From: Luteimonas aquatica
Lineage (GTDB): Bacteria; Pseudomonadota; Gammaproteobacteria; Xanthomonadales; Xanthomonadaceae
Direction of reading: 5' to 3'
Assembly (NCBI RefSeq): GCF_022662575.1
Contig: NZ_JALBFU010000011.1
Span: 19,034-83,033, forward strand
DNA: 64,000 nucleotides
Below the pieces are notes generated by a model. The model saw nothing but the letters and a program-made list of their open reading frames with translations. It ran no database searches and had not been told where the DNA came from. This document shows positions 27,614 to 35,409 of this stretch, piece after piece. The position numbers were made by a program, and so were the translations under genes. The stretch's first letter is position 1. Every line of letters starts with the position of its first letter.

Positions 27614-30600
27614 ATGGCGAGATCCGGGCTCTCCAGGCAGCACTTGGCCGTCGCGCTCGGAACGCCGATCGCGGATGTGGTCACGTTGCAGGAGGCGCAC
27701 CCGGATCCAGAGCACCTGGATTTTCTCGGGTTGATGCAGGCACGTCAGCACGACCAGCCAGTCCCCGACGCGGTGGTGCTGCACGAAGGCCAGCCCTTGC
27801 TGTATGTCTGGGACTGCAGCAGTCGGCCGGTTGGCGATGATGCGGAACTGCGCCGCGCCCTAGGCAGGCTTGCCCTGCGATCGGACGCACCCTACGTGGC
27901 CATTCTGCGCCCAGGGACGGTGCAAGTGTTTGCCTTGGCTAGTGTGCAGGCACGCACCGAGCCGCTGATGCAGTTGGACGAGCTGGCACCGGGACTGATT
28001 GCGCGGCTGGCGGTGGGCGATGTGCCAAGCCGGAGCGATGGCTACACCACGCATCAGTTGATGCTCGAACTGCTCAAGGCGGTCACCGAGGAGTTGATCG
28101 GCACGCGCGGGGTTACGGCAGCCGAGGCCTTGGCGCTAGTGGGACGGGCCGTGTTTTTACGCTTCCTGTCCGATCGCGGACTGCTGCCGGCCCGCAAGCC
28201 TCTACCAGGCGTGGCGGATTTTCGGGATTGCCTCGCCACGCCTGCACACGCGGCAGCCAGCTGCCGCTGGCTCGATGACACCTTCAATGGTGACCTGCTG
28301 GAGCTGCCCGATCGGGGCAGCGAAGCCTACTTCCAGCGGCTTGCCGCAGCGCCGGGCGGCTCGGCCTTGCAGGACCTGAGCGCGATCATCCGCGGCGACA
28401 AACCGGTCGGTGATGGGGCGTACCAGACGCAGTTCAGCTGGGCGGACCTGCATTTCTCCTACATTCCGGTCGGACTGCTCAGTCAGGTGTACGAGGAATA
28501 CGCACACCGGTTCGAAGAAGACGACGCTCGTGAGAAAAGCGTCTACTACACGCCGCGCCATTTGGCCGAATACATGGTGGACCACGCCATGGTGATGTTG
28601 GGACCGGCGGCGCATCTCGCACGCGTGCTCGACCCGGCATCGGGTGGGGGCGTGTTCTTGCTTGCGGCATTTCGTCGTCTGGTGCAGGCGCGTTGGCGGG
28701 CCACCGGCGTGCAGCCTGATACGGAGACGATCCGCGAGATTCTCAATACGCAGTTGGTCGGCATCGAAATCAATCCGGCTGCACGGCAACTCAGTGCGTT
28801 GGCGCTGTATTTGACTGCGTTGGAGCTGGATCCGAACGTAGGCCAGCTGAAACATCTGAAGTTCAAGGCACTACAGAGCAGCGTCCTGCTGAGTGCCGAG
28901 TATTGGCGCGATGCCACGTCCGGCCTGGATCTGGGTAGCTTAAGCTTGCCGGTGCCACCTACGTTGGCTGGGCAGTTCGACCTGGTCGTTGGTAATCCGC
29001 CTTGGACTGCGGTCAAAGACAAGCCGAAACAACAGGCGATCGATGCGATCAGCCGCAGCGCGATGGCCGATCGCGGCATTACGCCAGTCAGCAATCCGGA
29101 CGGGGTGCCGGATCTACCGTTCGTATGGCAGGCGACCCGCTGCGCCAAGCCGGGCGCTGTCATGGCCTTTGCGCTGCACGGACGCTTGCTGACAAAAACG
29201 ACTGAGCAAGGCGTGCAAGCGCGGCAGGCCTTGTTCAATGGCCTAGATGTGACCTACGTGCTCAATGGCTTGGAGCTGCGTAACACGCGTGTCTGGCCGA
29301 ACATGACGGCTCATTTTTGCCTGCTGTTTGCACGTAATCGGACTTCGGACCAGAACAGTCGGTTCTACGCGGTCACCCCGGTGGAAGATCAGGGACTCAA
29401 TCGCGAGGGGCGCGTTCGGATCGACAGCAAAGACGCTTGGGCCTCTGATCCGACCATGGTGGGTAGCATCCCGCACCTATTCAAGACGCTAGCTAAAGGC
29501 AACGCGCTGGATATCGAATTGCTTGAGCGGGTCGTTCATCAACCCATCTCTCCGCGGCAGACAAAATTTGCAGTGCACGCCATGCGTCCACCGCTTGCGG
29601 CCTACTTGGCACAGTGGAAACTGGCACATGGTCATGGCTACCAAACCAGCAGCGAAAAAGAGGACGCGTCGGAGATGGTGGGCCTGCCGGAAATGCCGGC
29701 ACCGCCCGACGCGCAATGGCCCGTGGTGCCGGTGAAAGATTTACCGCTCTTCGAGCGGCTGCGCCTTCATCGAACCCGCCTGAAGGAGGCCATTTACGAG
29801 CCGCCGCTGGTGCTGCTTCGCGAAGCCCCCAGCACGCGGCCACATCGGCCACTGGCGATGCTGGCGTTCGAGAAGGTGGTGTACCGCGAGTCCTACAACG
29901 GTTACAGCTGCGCCGGCGCGCCGGATCCTGAATTGCTCGCTGTGTACCTGTGGGCAGTGTTCAACAGCTCGTTGTTTCTTTACTACATCCTCATGACGAG
30001 CAGTAAGCTGGGGTGCGAGCGCAGCACATTGCAGAAAGAAGAGGCGGACCGCTTCCCGATTGTTCCCCTGGAGCAACTGACCAGCGAGCAGCGCAAACGA
30101 TTGCGCGCGTGGCTTAAGGCATTGAAGTCCAAGAACCCGCCTGAGATCGCCGTCAACGCGCTGGTTGAGGACATCTATCAACTCCGGCCCGCCGATCATC
30201 AACTGATTCGGGATCGCCTAGCGGTTGCGATGCCGTTTTCTGCCGTGCGTCATCGGGCGGTCGCTCCGCCCAAAGACGACGAAGTTTGTGCCTTCTGCGA
30301 CACCCTGCAAAGCATGCTGCTGCCCTTCGACATGAGCGATACCCCTTTGCAGGTACGTCTGTATTCGCAAAGCCCCCTGTCGCCATGGCGGTTTTTGAGG
30401 CTTGGCGCTGAGGGGGGCACGCAGGGGCCCTCGATGCATCAGTTACTGACTAGTGTGAGTGTCGCCGATTCGCTGGACTCGTCTCTGGTCGAGTGCATCG
30501 ACGGCGATGCGATGTTCATCGGCATCCTCAACCAGCGCCGGTATTGGACACAGACCGCCGCCCGCACGCTGGCGCTGGATCTGATCAAGCGTAGCCATGG

Positions 30601-30685
30601 CATCCTATCGCGCGGTGGTCCAGATGAGCCGATGCGTGATGGCGCCGCCGATGGGCATGGATCCGACGTGCGAGGTCGTGCGTGA
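27614..30685 (+). CDS. Large adenine-specific DNA methylase (Eco57I / type IIG-like)
   Basis: A 1023-aa protein from the ATG at 27614, which follows GAGGAA at a good distance. Methylase motifs are YYTPRHLAEYMVDHA (residues 311-325, motif X), DPASGGG (340-346, SAM-binding motif I), GIEINP (383-388) and NPPW (461-464, catalytic motif IV for N6-adenine). The C-terminal 400 residues probably carry target recognition. The first 110 residues look like the N-terminal nuclease of type IIG enzymes, but the motif reads PD-X14-DCS (Asp52, Asp67) with no lysine, so it is likely inactive. Its stop overlaps the next gene's GTG (GTGA), so the two are coupled. Methylation for self-protection in a restriction-type system is inferred. 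Confidence 0.88.
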   Translation: MARSGLSRQHLAVALGTPIADVVTLQEAHPDPEHLDFLGLMQARQHDQPVPDAVVLHEGQPLLYVWDCSSRPVGDDAELRRALGRLALRSDAPYVAILRPGTVQVFALASVQARTEPLMQLDELAPGLIARLAVGDVPSRSDGYTTHQLMLELLKAVTEELIGTRGVTAAEALALVGRAVFLRFLSDRGLLPARKPLPGVADFRDCLATPAHAAASCRWLDDTFNGDLLELPDRGSEAYFQRLAAAPGGSALQDLSAIIRGDKPVGDGAYQTQFSWADLHFSYIPVGLLSQVYEEYAHRFEEDDAREKSVYYTPRHLAEYMVDHAMVMLGPAAHLARVLDPASGGGVFLLAAFRRLVQARWRATGVQPDTETIREILNTQLVGIEINPAARQLSALALYLTALELDPNVGQLKHLKFKALQSSVLLSAEYWRDATSGLDLGSLSLPVPPTLAGQFDLVVGNPPWTAVKDKPKQQAIDAISRSAMADRGITPVSNPDGVPDLPFVWQATRCAKPGAVMAFALHGRLLTKTTEQGVQARQALFNGLDVTYVLNGLELRNTRVWPNMTAHFCLLFARNRTSDQNSRFYAVTPVEDQGLNREGRVRIDSKDAWASDPTMVGSIPHLFKTLAKGNALDIELLERVVHQPISPRQTKFAVHAMRPPLAAYLAQWKLAHGHGYQTSSEKEDASEMVGLPEMPAPPDAQWPVVPVKDLPLFERLRLHRTRLKEAIYEPPLVLLREAPSTRPHRPLAMLAFEKVVYRESYNGYSCAGAPDPELLAVYLWAVFNSSLFLYYILMTSSKLGCERSTLQKEEADRFPIVPLEQLTSEQRKRLRAWLKALKSKNPPEIAVNALVEDIYQLRPADHQLIRDRLAVAMPFSAVRHRAVAPPKDDEVCAFCDTLQSMLLPFDMSDTPLQVRLYSQSPLSPWRFLRLGAEGGTQGPSMHQLLTSVSVADSLDSSLVECIDGDAMFIGILNQRRYWTQTAARTLALDLIKRSHGILSRGGPDEPMRDGAADGHGSDVRGRA

Positions 30686-31434
30686 CTGCATTGCATGGAA
30701 GCCCTGTCAAGCTGGTATCCCGTCACAACGGCTTCCCGCACCCCGTTCCTGCAGGGGTCATGCGAGTAATTGGACAAGCCGTGGTCCATGCTTGGTCAGT
30801 CATCGAAAGCGATCCGGCCATGCATTTAGCCAAGCCGACACCAGGCAACCCAGCCGAAGACATCTATACCGACGCGCTATGTGAACTGCTGTTGCAGATG
30901 CTCAAGAGTCCCACGGCCGTCGTACCGGGTTTTTCGAGCGCGCATTTCGAGCACGTCAGTCGTGCAGAGAATCTCTCTAATTACAACGCTCAATTCATCA
31001 ACAAGCAGCCGGATCTGATAATTCAGCTGGCCGATGGGCCCTTGCAGCAAACGCGGCGCTACGTCGGCATCTATGTCGAAACCAAAATCGTCTCGATGAA
31101 GACGCCGATCAGCCGCTATACCGATGAAGGGTTGAAGCGTTTCATCGTCGGCGACTACGCCTGGGCCATGCAAGGCGCCATGATGATCGCCTATCAGGCG
31201 CAACGACCGCGTCCACGCCAGACGCTGGAAGTAAAGTTGGCCGCCGATGCCACGCTAGCCACCATCCCACAGCAAGGGCACTGCTTCGCTTCTCCCGCCG
31301 CCGCTGCGCCTTTATGCGGCAACAGCATGCATCAGCGCACCTGGCACTATCACAGCGGAGACAATCCCGGCCCGATACGCGTCTGGCACATGTGGTCGCT
31401 GCATATTCCCGGCTTAAGCTCGGGTGCACCATAG
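30682..31434 (+). CDS. PD-(D/E)XK nuclease-like protein coupled to the methylase
   Basis: A 250-aa protein with a recognisable nuclease core: Pro110-Asp111 in NKQPDLIIQL, then Glu133-Thr-Lys135 in GIYVETKIV, and the downstream helix FIVGDYAWAMQGAMMIAY, common in restriction-type nucleases. An upstream acidic helix (NPAEDIYTDALCELLLQ) may give a further metal ligand. The GTG start overlaps the methylase stop by four bases, so the two proteins are made together. The simplest reading is that this is the cutting subunit of a two-gene restriction-modification system. No named family is recognised. Confidence 0.72.
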   Translation: MTALHGSPVKLVSRHNGFPHPVPAGVMRVIGQAVVHAWSVIESDPAMHLAKPTPGNPAEDIYTDALCELLLQMLKSPTAVVPGFSSAHFEHVSRAENLSNYNAQFINKQPDLIIQLADGPLQQTRRYVGIYVETKIVSMKTPISRYTDEGLKRFIVGDYAWAMQGAMMIAYQAQRPRPRQTLEVKLAADATLATIPQQGHCFASPAAAAPLCGNSMHQRTWHYHSGDNPGPIRVWHMWSLHIPGLSSGAP

Positions 31435-31467
31435 CACCGCGGCAACGGCGGAAAGCTAAAGAACGAA

Positions 31468-31505
31468 GGAAAACACGGGTCAGAGTGGAAAACACGGGTC
31501 AGAGT
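31468..31505 (+). repeat. Two perfect 19-bp tandem repeats
   Basis: GGAAAACACGGGTCAGAGT occurs twice without a gap, followed by CGACTTATTCTG. GGGTCAGAGTCGACTT-like strings recur in gammaproteobacterial genomes near mobile elements, from memory; here only the short repeat remains. Confidence 0.6.
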
Positions 31506-31675
31506 CGACTTATTCTGTTTTATTCTGGCCAAAAGCGGGTTCTCTGGCGTCACGATTAATGACAGTGAAAATGCGCTGAGCATCACGGCTGAAGCCCGAT
31601 GGTGCATTCATTCCGAAGCGAATCTATGACCCGGAATCTGCGTATGAGCAGGATCCGAACCATTGTCGATTGATG

Positions 31676-31760
31676 TTTGCCATGGCCATCGTGGCTGCTG
31701 CGCTCGGTACCGCCGTGCGGTCGCCGGCCGTTCTCGTCGAGGCTTCGATGCGAGGGTAAA
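31676..31760 (+). pseudogene. Probable relic of the M23 gene 5' end
   Basis: The reading MAIVAAALGTAVRSP ending in a stop at 31758-31760 resembles LATIVLAALGAAAQP of the M23 gene about 555 bp downstream, and the two DNA stretches both continue into GAGG-CTTCGATGC-AGG. This looks like an old duplication cut off by the insertion or birth of the lipoprotein gene. Similarity was judged by eye. Confidence 0.4.
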
Positions 31761-31784
31761 ATGCGAGTCGGGGTGGCCCTTCCT

Positions 31785-32153
31785 ATGAATAAAACATTGA
31801 TGGTTTCATTGTCTGCCCTTCTCGTCGGATGCGTTACCGAGCGGGAGCTTGCGACATTCCCAGTCTCACATCTTGGTCCCGAAGCCCAGACCGAAGCGGC
31901 ATGCAAAGCCGTTGGCGGAAGCTGGGAGGGATCGGAAGAAATCATCGTGAGTCAGCGCTGCAGCGTGCCGACTCCGGATGCAGGAAAGGCGTGCCGGGAT
32001 CACAGTGATTGTGCCGGGTTGTGTGTCGCGCCCTCCGGCACCAGGGCGGGCTCGCGCACGCAAGGCGCCTGCTATCGAAGCTATAATTTCACGGGCACAT
32101 GCCTAACCCGCGTGTCGCATGGTCGAGCCGAGCCGACACTGTGCGTCGATTGA
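31785..32153 (+). CDS. Small cysteine-rich lipoprotein
   Basis: A 122-aa protein with a short signal sequence MNKTLMVSLSALLVGC, whose LVGC is a good lipobox, so it should be lipid-anchored. The mature part has eight or more Cys residues spaced as in CKAVGGSWEG...CSVPTPDAGKACRDHSDCAGLC...GACY...GTCL...LCVD, suggesting a disulfide-rich fold. An ATG eight codons upstream (31761) is possible, but the lipobox fits better with 31785. Function unknown. It is followed 52 bp later by the M23-like gene and may be co-transcribed with it. Confidence 0.65.
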   Translation: MNKTLMVSLSALLVGCVTERELATFPVSHLGPEAQTEAACKAVGGSWEGSEEIIVSQRCSVPTPDAGKACRDHSDCAGLCVAPSGTRAGSRTQGACYRSYNFTGTCLTRVSHGRAEPTLCVD

Positions 32154-32205
32154 GGTCTTCGATTCATTCGAACAGAAGCCGCTTCATGGTTCAGTTCGTG
32201 CAGAT

Positions 32206-33351
32206 ATGGGAATGATCGGAGCCATTTGCCGGCTGGCACTGGCCACGATCGTGTTGGCCGCGCTCGGGGCCGCCGCGCAGCCATTGACGGTCACTGCCGA
32301 GGGCTTCGATGCAAGGATCGGTGCGCAGCCGGGGCCGGTGATTGTGGATGGCCGGTTGCAATGGCTGTACGAGTTGCATCTGAGCAACTTCGTCGGCCGC
32401 ACACTGACTGTGCGTGAGGTGCGCGTCTATGTCGACCAGAAGCGCCAGCCGGCATGGACGCTGCGAGGAGACGAACTACAGCGTCGCTTGGTCACGATCG
32501 GTGCGGACGAAACGGTTGCATTGGCGGGCATCGCGCCCGGTCGCCGCGCGGTGATCTATCTGGATTTCCTGTCCGGCGATGCTGCCGCTCTGTCGAGGAC
32601 GTTGCGTCACGAGGTCGACTATCTCGATGGCGATGAGACTCGTACCTTGTCACTGCCGCCGGTGCCGGTCGCGGTTCCGGCGACCTTGCGGCTTGGTCCG
32701 CCGCTGCGAGGCGGGCCGTGGGTGGCGGTGCATAGTCCGGACTGGCCGCGCGGGCACCGCCGGGTCGTCATCGCCACGGGCGGGCGGGCGCGCATCCCGG
32801 GACGCTTCGCGATCGACTGGGTGAAGACCGATGCGCAGGGGAAGACCAGTCGCGGCGATGCGGATCGCGTCGCGGACACGCTTGGCTATGGCGACGAGGT
32901 GTTGGCGGTGGATGAGGCCGTCGTCGCGCTGGTGCGCGACGACATGCCGGAGCCGGAGCTTGTTTCGGCGCGGCGCAAGCATGCCTTGACCGATGCTGCC
33001 GGCAATTTCGTCTCGCTGCGCTTGTCCGACGGGCGTTATGCCGTCTATGAGCACCTGAAGCCGGGCAGCATCCGCGTGCGGGCCGGCGACCATGTGCGAC
33101 GCGGCCAGGTGATCGCCGCCTTGGGATTCACCGGCGATTCGACCGGGCCGCACCTGCACTTCCACGTCGCCGATGCCGCCGAGCCGGCGGCTGGGGAAGG
33201 GCTGCCGTTCGCGTTGTCGGGCTGGCGCGAGCTGGGGCGTTACGGGGACATCGGTGCGCTGGGGCGTACGCCCTGGCCGGCGCAGCGGGCAACGCGTCTC
33301 CGGCGCAATGAATGGCCGGGATGGAACGTCGTCGTCGAGTTCGACGAATAG
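32206..33351 (+). CDS. Exported M23-family peptidase-like protein (LytM fold)
   Basis: A 381-aa protein with an N-terminal signal segment (MIGAICRLALATIVLAALGAAAQ) and a LytM/M23 domain in the C-terminal half. The last motif is intact, GFTGDSTGPHLHFHV (HxH), and YAVYEHLKPG supplies the middle His. The first motif, normally HxxxD, reads RFAID, with Arg in place of the zinc-ligand His, so it may not be an active endopeptidase or may bind metal differently. Start at 32206 or 32212, both ATG. Likely periplasmic, acting on or sensing peptidoglycan. Confidence 0.82.
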   Translation: MGMIGAICRLALATIVLAALGAAAQPLTVTAEGFDARIGAQPGPVIVDGRLQWLYELHLSNFVGRTLTVREVRVYVDQKRQPAWTLRGDELQRRLVTIGADETVALAGIAPGRRAVIYLDFLSGDAAALSRTLRHEVDYLDGDETRTLSLPPVPVAVPATLRLGPPLRGGPWVAVHSPDWPRGHRRVVIATGGRARIPGRFAIDWVKTDAQGKTSRGDADRVADTLGYGDEVLAVDEAVVALVRDDMPEPELVSARRKHALTDAAGNFVSLRLSDGRYAVYEHLKPGSIRVRAGDHVRRGQVIAALGFTGDSTGPHLHFHVADAAEPAAGEGLPFALSGWRELGRYGDIGALGRTPWPAQRATRLRRNEWPGWNVVVEFDE

Positions 33352-33457
33352 CGGCCACTGTTCGAGGGGGCGCCAGAGGGTGTGCGTGTCTGGCCTTTCT
33401 TTCCCCGAGCGACAATGCAAGGCGTCGACGTTTCCCAAATGCGGGCCATGTCGGCTT

Positions 33458-33495
33458 TCCCGCCGCCTGCTTTCAGTTGAAAGCAGGCGGCGGGA
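33458..33495. repeat. 38-bp perfect palindrome
   Basis: Eighteen-base arms (TCCCGCCGCCTGCTTTCA and its exact complement) flank only GT. It lies in the 250-bp gap between the convergent M23-like and cytochrome c genes. No T-run follows, so it is not a standard terminator, though the stem is strong enough to stall transcription. The rest of this gap shows no gene. Confidence 0.7.
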
Positions 33496-33600
33496 GCCAG
33501 GTTGATTGCCTCACGCCTTACGCCCCGTAGTTCGTCCCTCCCGTGAGGGACGATGCATGGTGCACCTGGCGGCGAACGAAACTCCATGACGCCCGACGCG

Positions 33601-34392
33601 TCAATGTTGATGAGCGTGCCCGGCATGCGCGGGTTCCGCCTGTTCGCCTGGCGGCGGACTGCGTTCCGTGCCGCCTCCGTCGTTGGCGGCTTTGTCGGCA
33701 GCCGCTGCGGGAAGGGCTGCAGCGCTCCCGGGATGGGGCCCGGCATGCGAAGCGTGGTGATCTGCCTCGCCATGCGTCGCCATCTTCTTGGCCGCGTCCA
33801 TGCCGGCGTCATGATGGTGTCCGTCCGTGCCGCCGCTATGCGGAGGATCGGATGTTTCGCCGCCGCCATGCGAATGTCCGCCGCTGCCGGCCACCAGCGC
33901 GTCGTACTCCACCTTGTCGAGCTTGGGCAGCACCCGCAGGAACGCGACCATGTTCCAGATGTAGGGATCGTCCATGCTCCTGCCCCAGGCGGGCATGCCG
34001 CTGGCCTTGATGCCGTGCTTGATGGTCCAGAAGGCCTCGGCGGCCGCGACGTCTTCCTGGGTGAGGTCGGGCGGCTGCGGATACAGGCCCTTGCGCAGCT
34101 CGGTGTCGGGCATGCCGGGAGCCAGATGGCAGCCGACGCACATCGCGGCGTAATTGCCGGCGCCTTGCCGGATGTTGGCCGGGTCGTCCAGGCCGGGCGG
34201 GACCTGCAGCTGGCGCGCGCGCGAGGCGATGGAGCGCTCGCGCGCGATGTCCAGGAGCGCGTAGACCGGACGGGTGTGCGGTACGTCGGCCCCGACGTTG
34301 TAGGCGCCGGAATACAAGGCCACGGCGCCGCCGGCGGCCAACAGGCCGAGCACGACGCCTGCCGCGAGAAACGTCTTGGCAATGCTTGTCAT
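33601..34392 (-). CDS. Class I cytochrome c with a His-rich tail, copper operon
   Basis: A 263-aa protein. An N-terminal membrane anchor or uncleaved signal covers residues 8-30, then a mono-heme cytochrome c domain with CVGCH at 85-89 and the probable axial Met in ASGMPAWG. The last 95 residues are low-complexity and rich in His, Gly, Ala and Met (GGHSHGGGE, GHHHDAG, HADHH-like runs), suited to binding copper. It starts 9 bp after the copB stop, so it is the last gene of the copper operon. A role in periplasmic electron transfer to or from the copper-handling proteins is inferred; cytochromes are not standard members of copLAB loci. Confidence 0.82.
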   Translation of the reverse strand: MTSIAKTFLAAGVVLGLLAAGGAVALYSGAYNVGADVPHTRPVYALLDIARERSIASRARQLQVPPGLDDPANIRQGAGNYAAMCVGCHLAPGMPDTELRKGLYPQPPDLTQEDVAAAEAFWTIKHGIKASGMPAWGRSMDDPYIWNMVAFLRVLPKLDKVEYDALVAGSGGHSHGGGETSDPPHSGGTDGHHHDAGMDAAKKMATHGEADHHASHAGPHPGSAAALPAAAADKAANDGGGTERSPPPGEQAEPAHAGHAHQH

Positions 34393-34401
34393 GTCGGTCT
34401 C

Positions 34402-35409
34402 CTAGAACCAGGTCCGCAGGCCGACGACGATGCGCGTGTCATCGCCGGGTTCGCCGTCGCCGCGGCGCAGGTCGGCCGTCTTCCCGAACGCGCGCTCGTG
34501 CACTACGCCGACGTAAGGGGCGAACTTGCGCGTGAACTCGTAGCGCAGGCGCAGGCCCGCCTCGACGGTGCCCAGGCCGGCGCCGATGCCGCGCGCGGGG
34601 TCGTCCTTGCCGAACAGGGTCGCCTCGACGAGGGGCTGCAGAATCAGGCGGTTGGTCAGCAGCAGTTCGTACTCGGCCTCCAGGCGGGCGGCGGTCTGGC
34701 CGCGCTCGCCGAGGTAGGCGGTGGCGGAGACTTCGAACTTCTGCGGGGCCAGGCCCTGCACGCCGAACGCGGCGAAGGTCTGCGCATCGCCCGGCTTGAA
34801 GTCGTGGCGCACGCCGGCGACGAGGTCCCACCAGGGGGCCACGCTGCGGCCGTAGAGGACTTCCAGGTCGGCCGATTCGGTGTGGCCGTCGCTGCGTTCG
34901 CCTTCGCTGCGCAGCCAGAGGCGGTCGAGGTCGGTGCCGATCCAGCCTTGCGCTTCCCAGCCGAGGCCGCGCCCGGGATCGGCGTCCCAGGTTTCCAGGC
35001 GGTTGAACAGGACGTAGCTGTGCAGGCCGTTGTCGTGCATCGCGTGCATGTGCGCGGGCGCGACGGCGGCGGCGCGGTCGGCGTCGCTGAGCGGGGGGAT
35101 CGGCGTGCGCGGAGTTTGCGGGGATGCCATGTGCCCCATCGCGGCGTGATCGACGGGCGTGGAGGTCGTCGCCGATGGCGCGTGACCCATCGCGGCGTGA
35201 TCCATGCCCGGATCGGCTCCGGATGCCGGCGTCGCGGGATGGCCGGCATGCGAATCCGGTTGCGAAGGCGTCGGCTTGGCGCGTTCCTTTGACTGGGCCG
35301 CAGGATGCATCGCCGCGTGATCGTGCGACTGCGCGGCCAGCGGACCGGCGGCGAGCGCCAGCGCGGCGGCGAGCAGGGCGGGGCTCGGGGAGAAGGCGGT
35401 CGTCTTCAT
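34402..35409 (-). CDS. copB: Copper resistance outer-membrane protein CopB
   Basis: A 335-aa exported protein: signal peptide to about residue 26 (LAAGPLAAQ), then a Met/His-rich segment with repeats of the DHAAMGH type (about residues 27-120) that should bind copper, then a beta-barrel domain typical of CopB/PcoB (HSYVLFNRLETWDADPGRG, GLRLRYEFTRKFAPYVG) ending in Phe. It probably sequesters or exports copper at the outer membrane. Its ATG overlaps the copA stop (ATGA), so translation is coupled. Confidence 0.92.
   Translation of the reverse strand: MKTTAFSPSPALLAAALALAAGPLAAQSHDHAAMHPAAQSKERAKPTPSQPDSHAGHPATPASGADPGMDHAAMGHAPSATTSTPVDHAAMGHMASPQTPRTPIPPLSDADRAAAVAPAHMHAMHDNGLHSYVLFNRLETWDADPGRGLGWEAQGWIGTDLDRLWLRSEGERSDGHTESADLEVLYGRSVAPWWDLVAGVRHDFKPGDAQTFAAFGVQGLAPQKFEVSATAYLGERGQTAARLEAEYELLLTNRLILQPLVEATLFGKDDPARGIGAGLGTVEAGLRLRYEFTRKFAPYVGVVHERAFGKTADLRRGDGEPGDDTRIVVGLRTWF

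Larger units (their letters stand above)
31435..31784. other. Right edge of the island: repeats and decayed sequence
   Basis: This 350-bp gap has no intact gene. It holds a 19-bp tandem duplication (31468-31505), an AT-rich stretch (31506-31570) and a relic resembling the 5' part of the M23 gene (about 31676-31760). Together these mark the changeover from island to chromosome. Confidence 0.6.

Noticed and set aside
31583..31945. A 120-codon minus-strand frame opposite the lipoprotein gene
   Set aside because: The plus-strand frame has a lipobox signal and ordered cysteines; the minus frame has no features.
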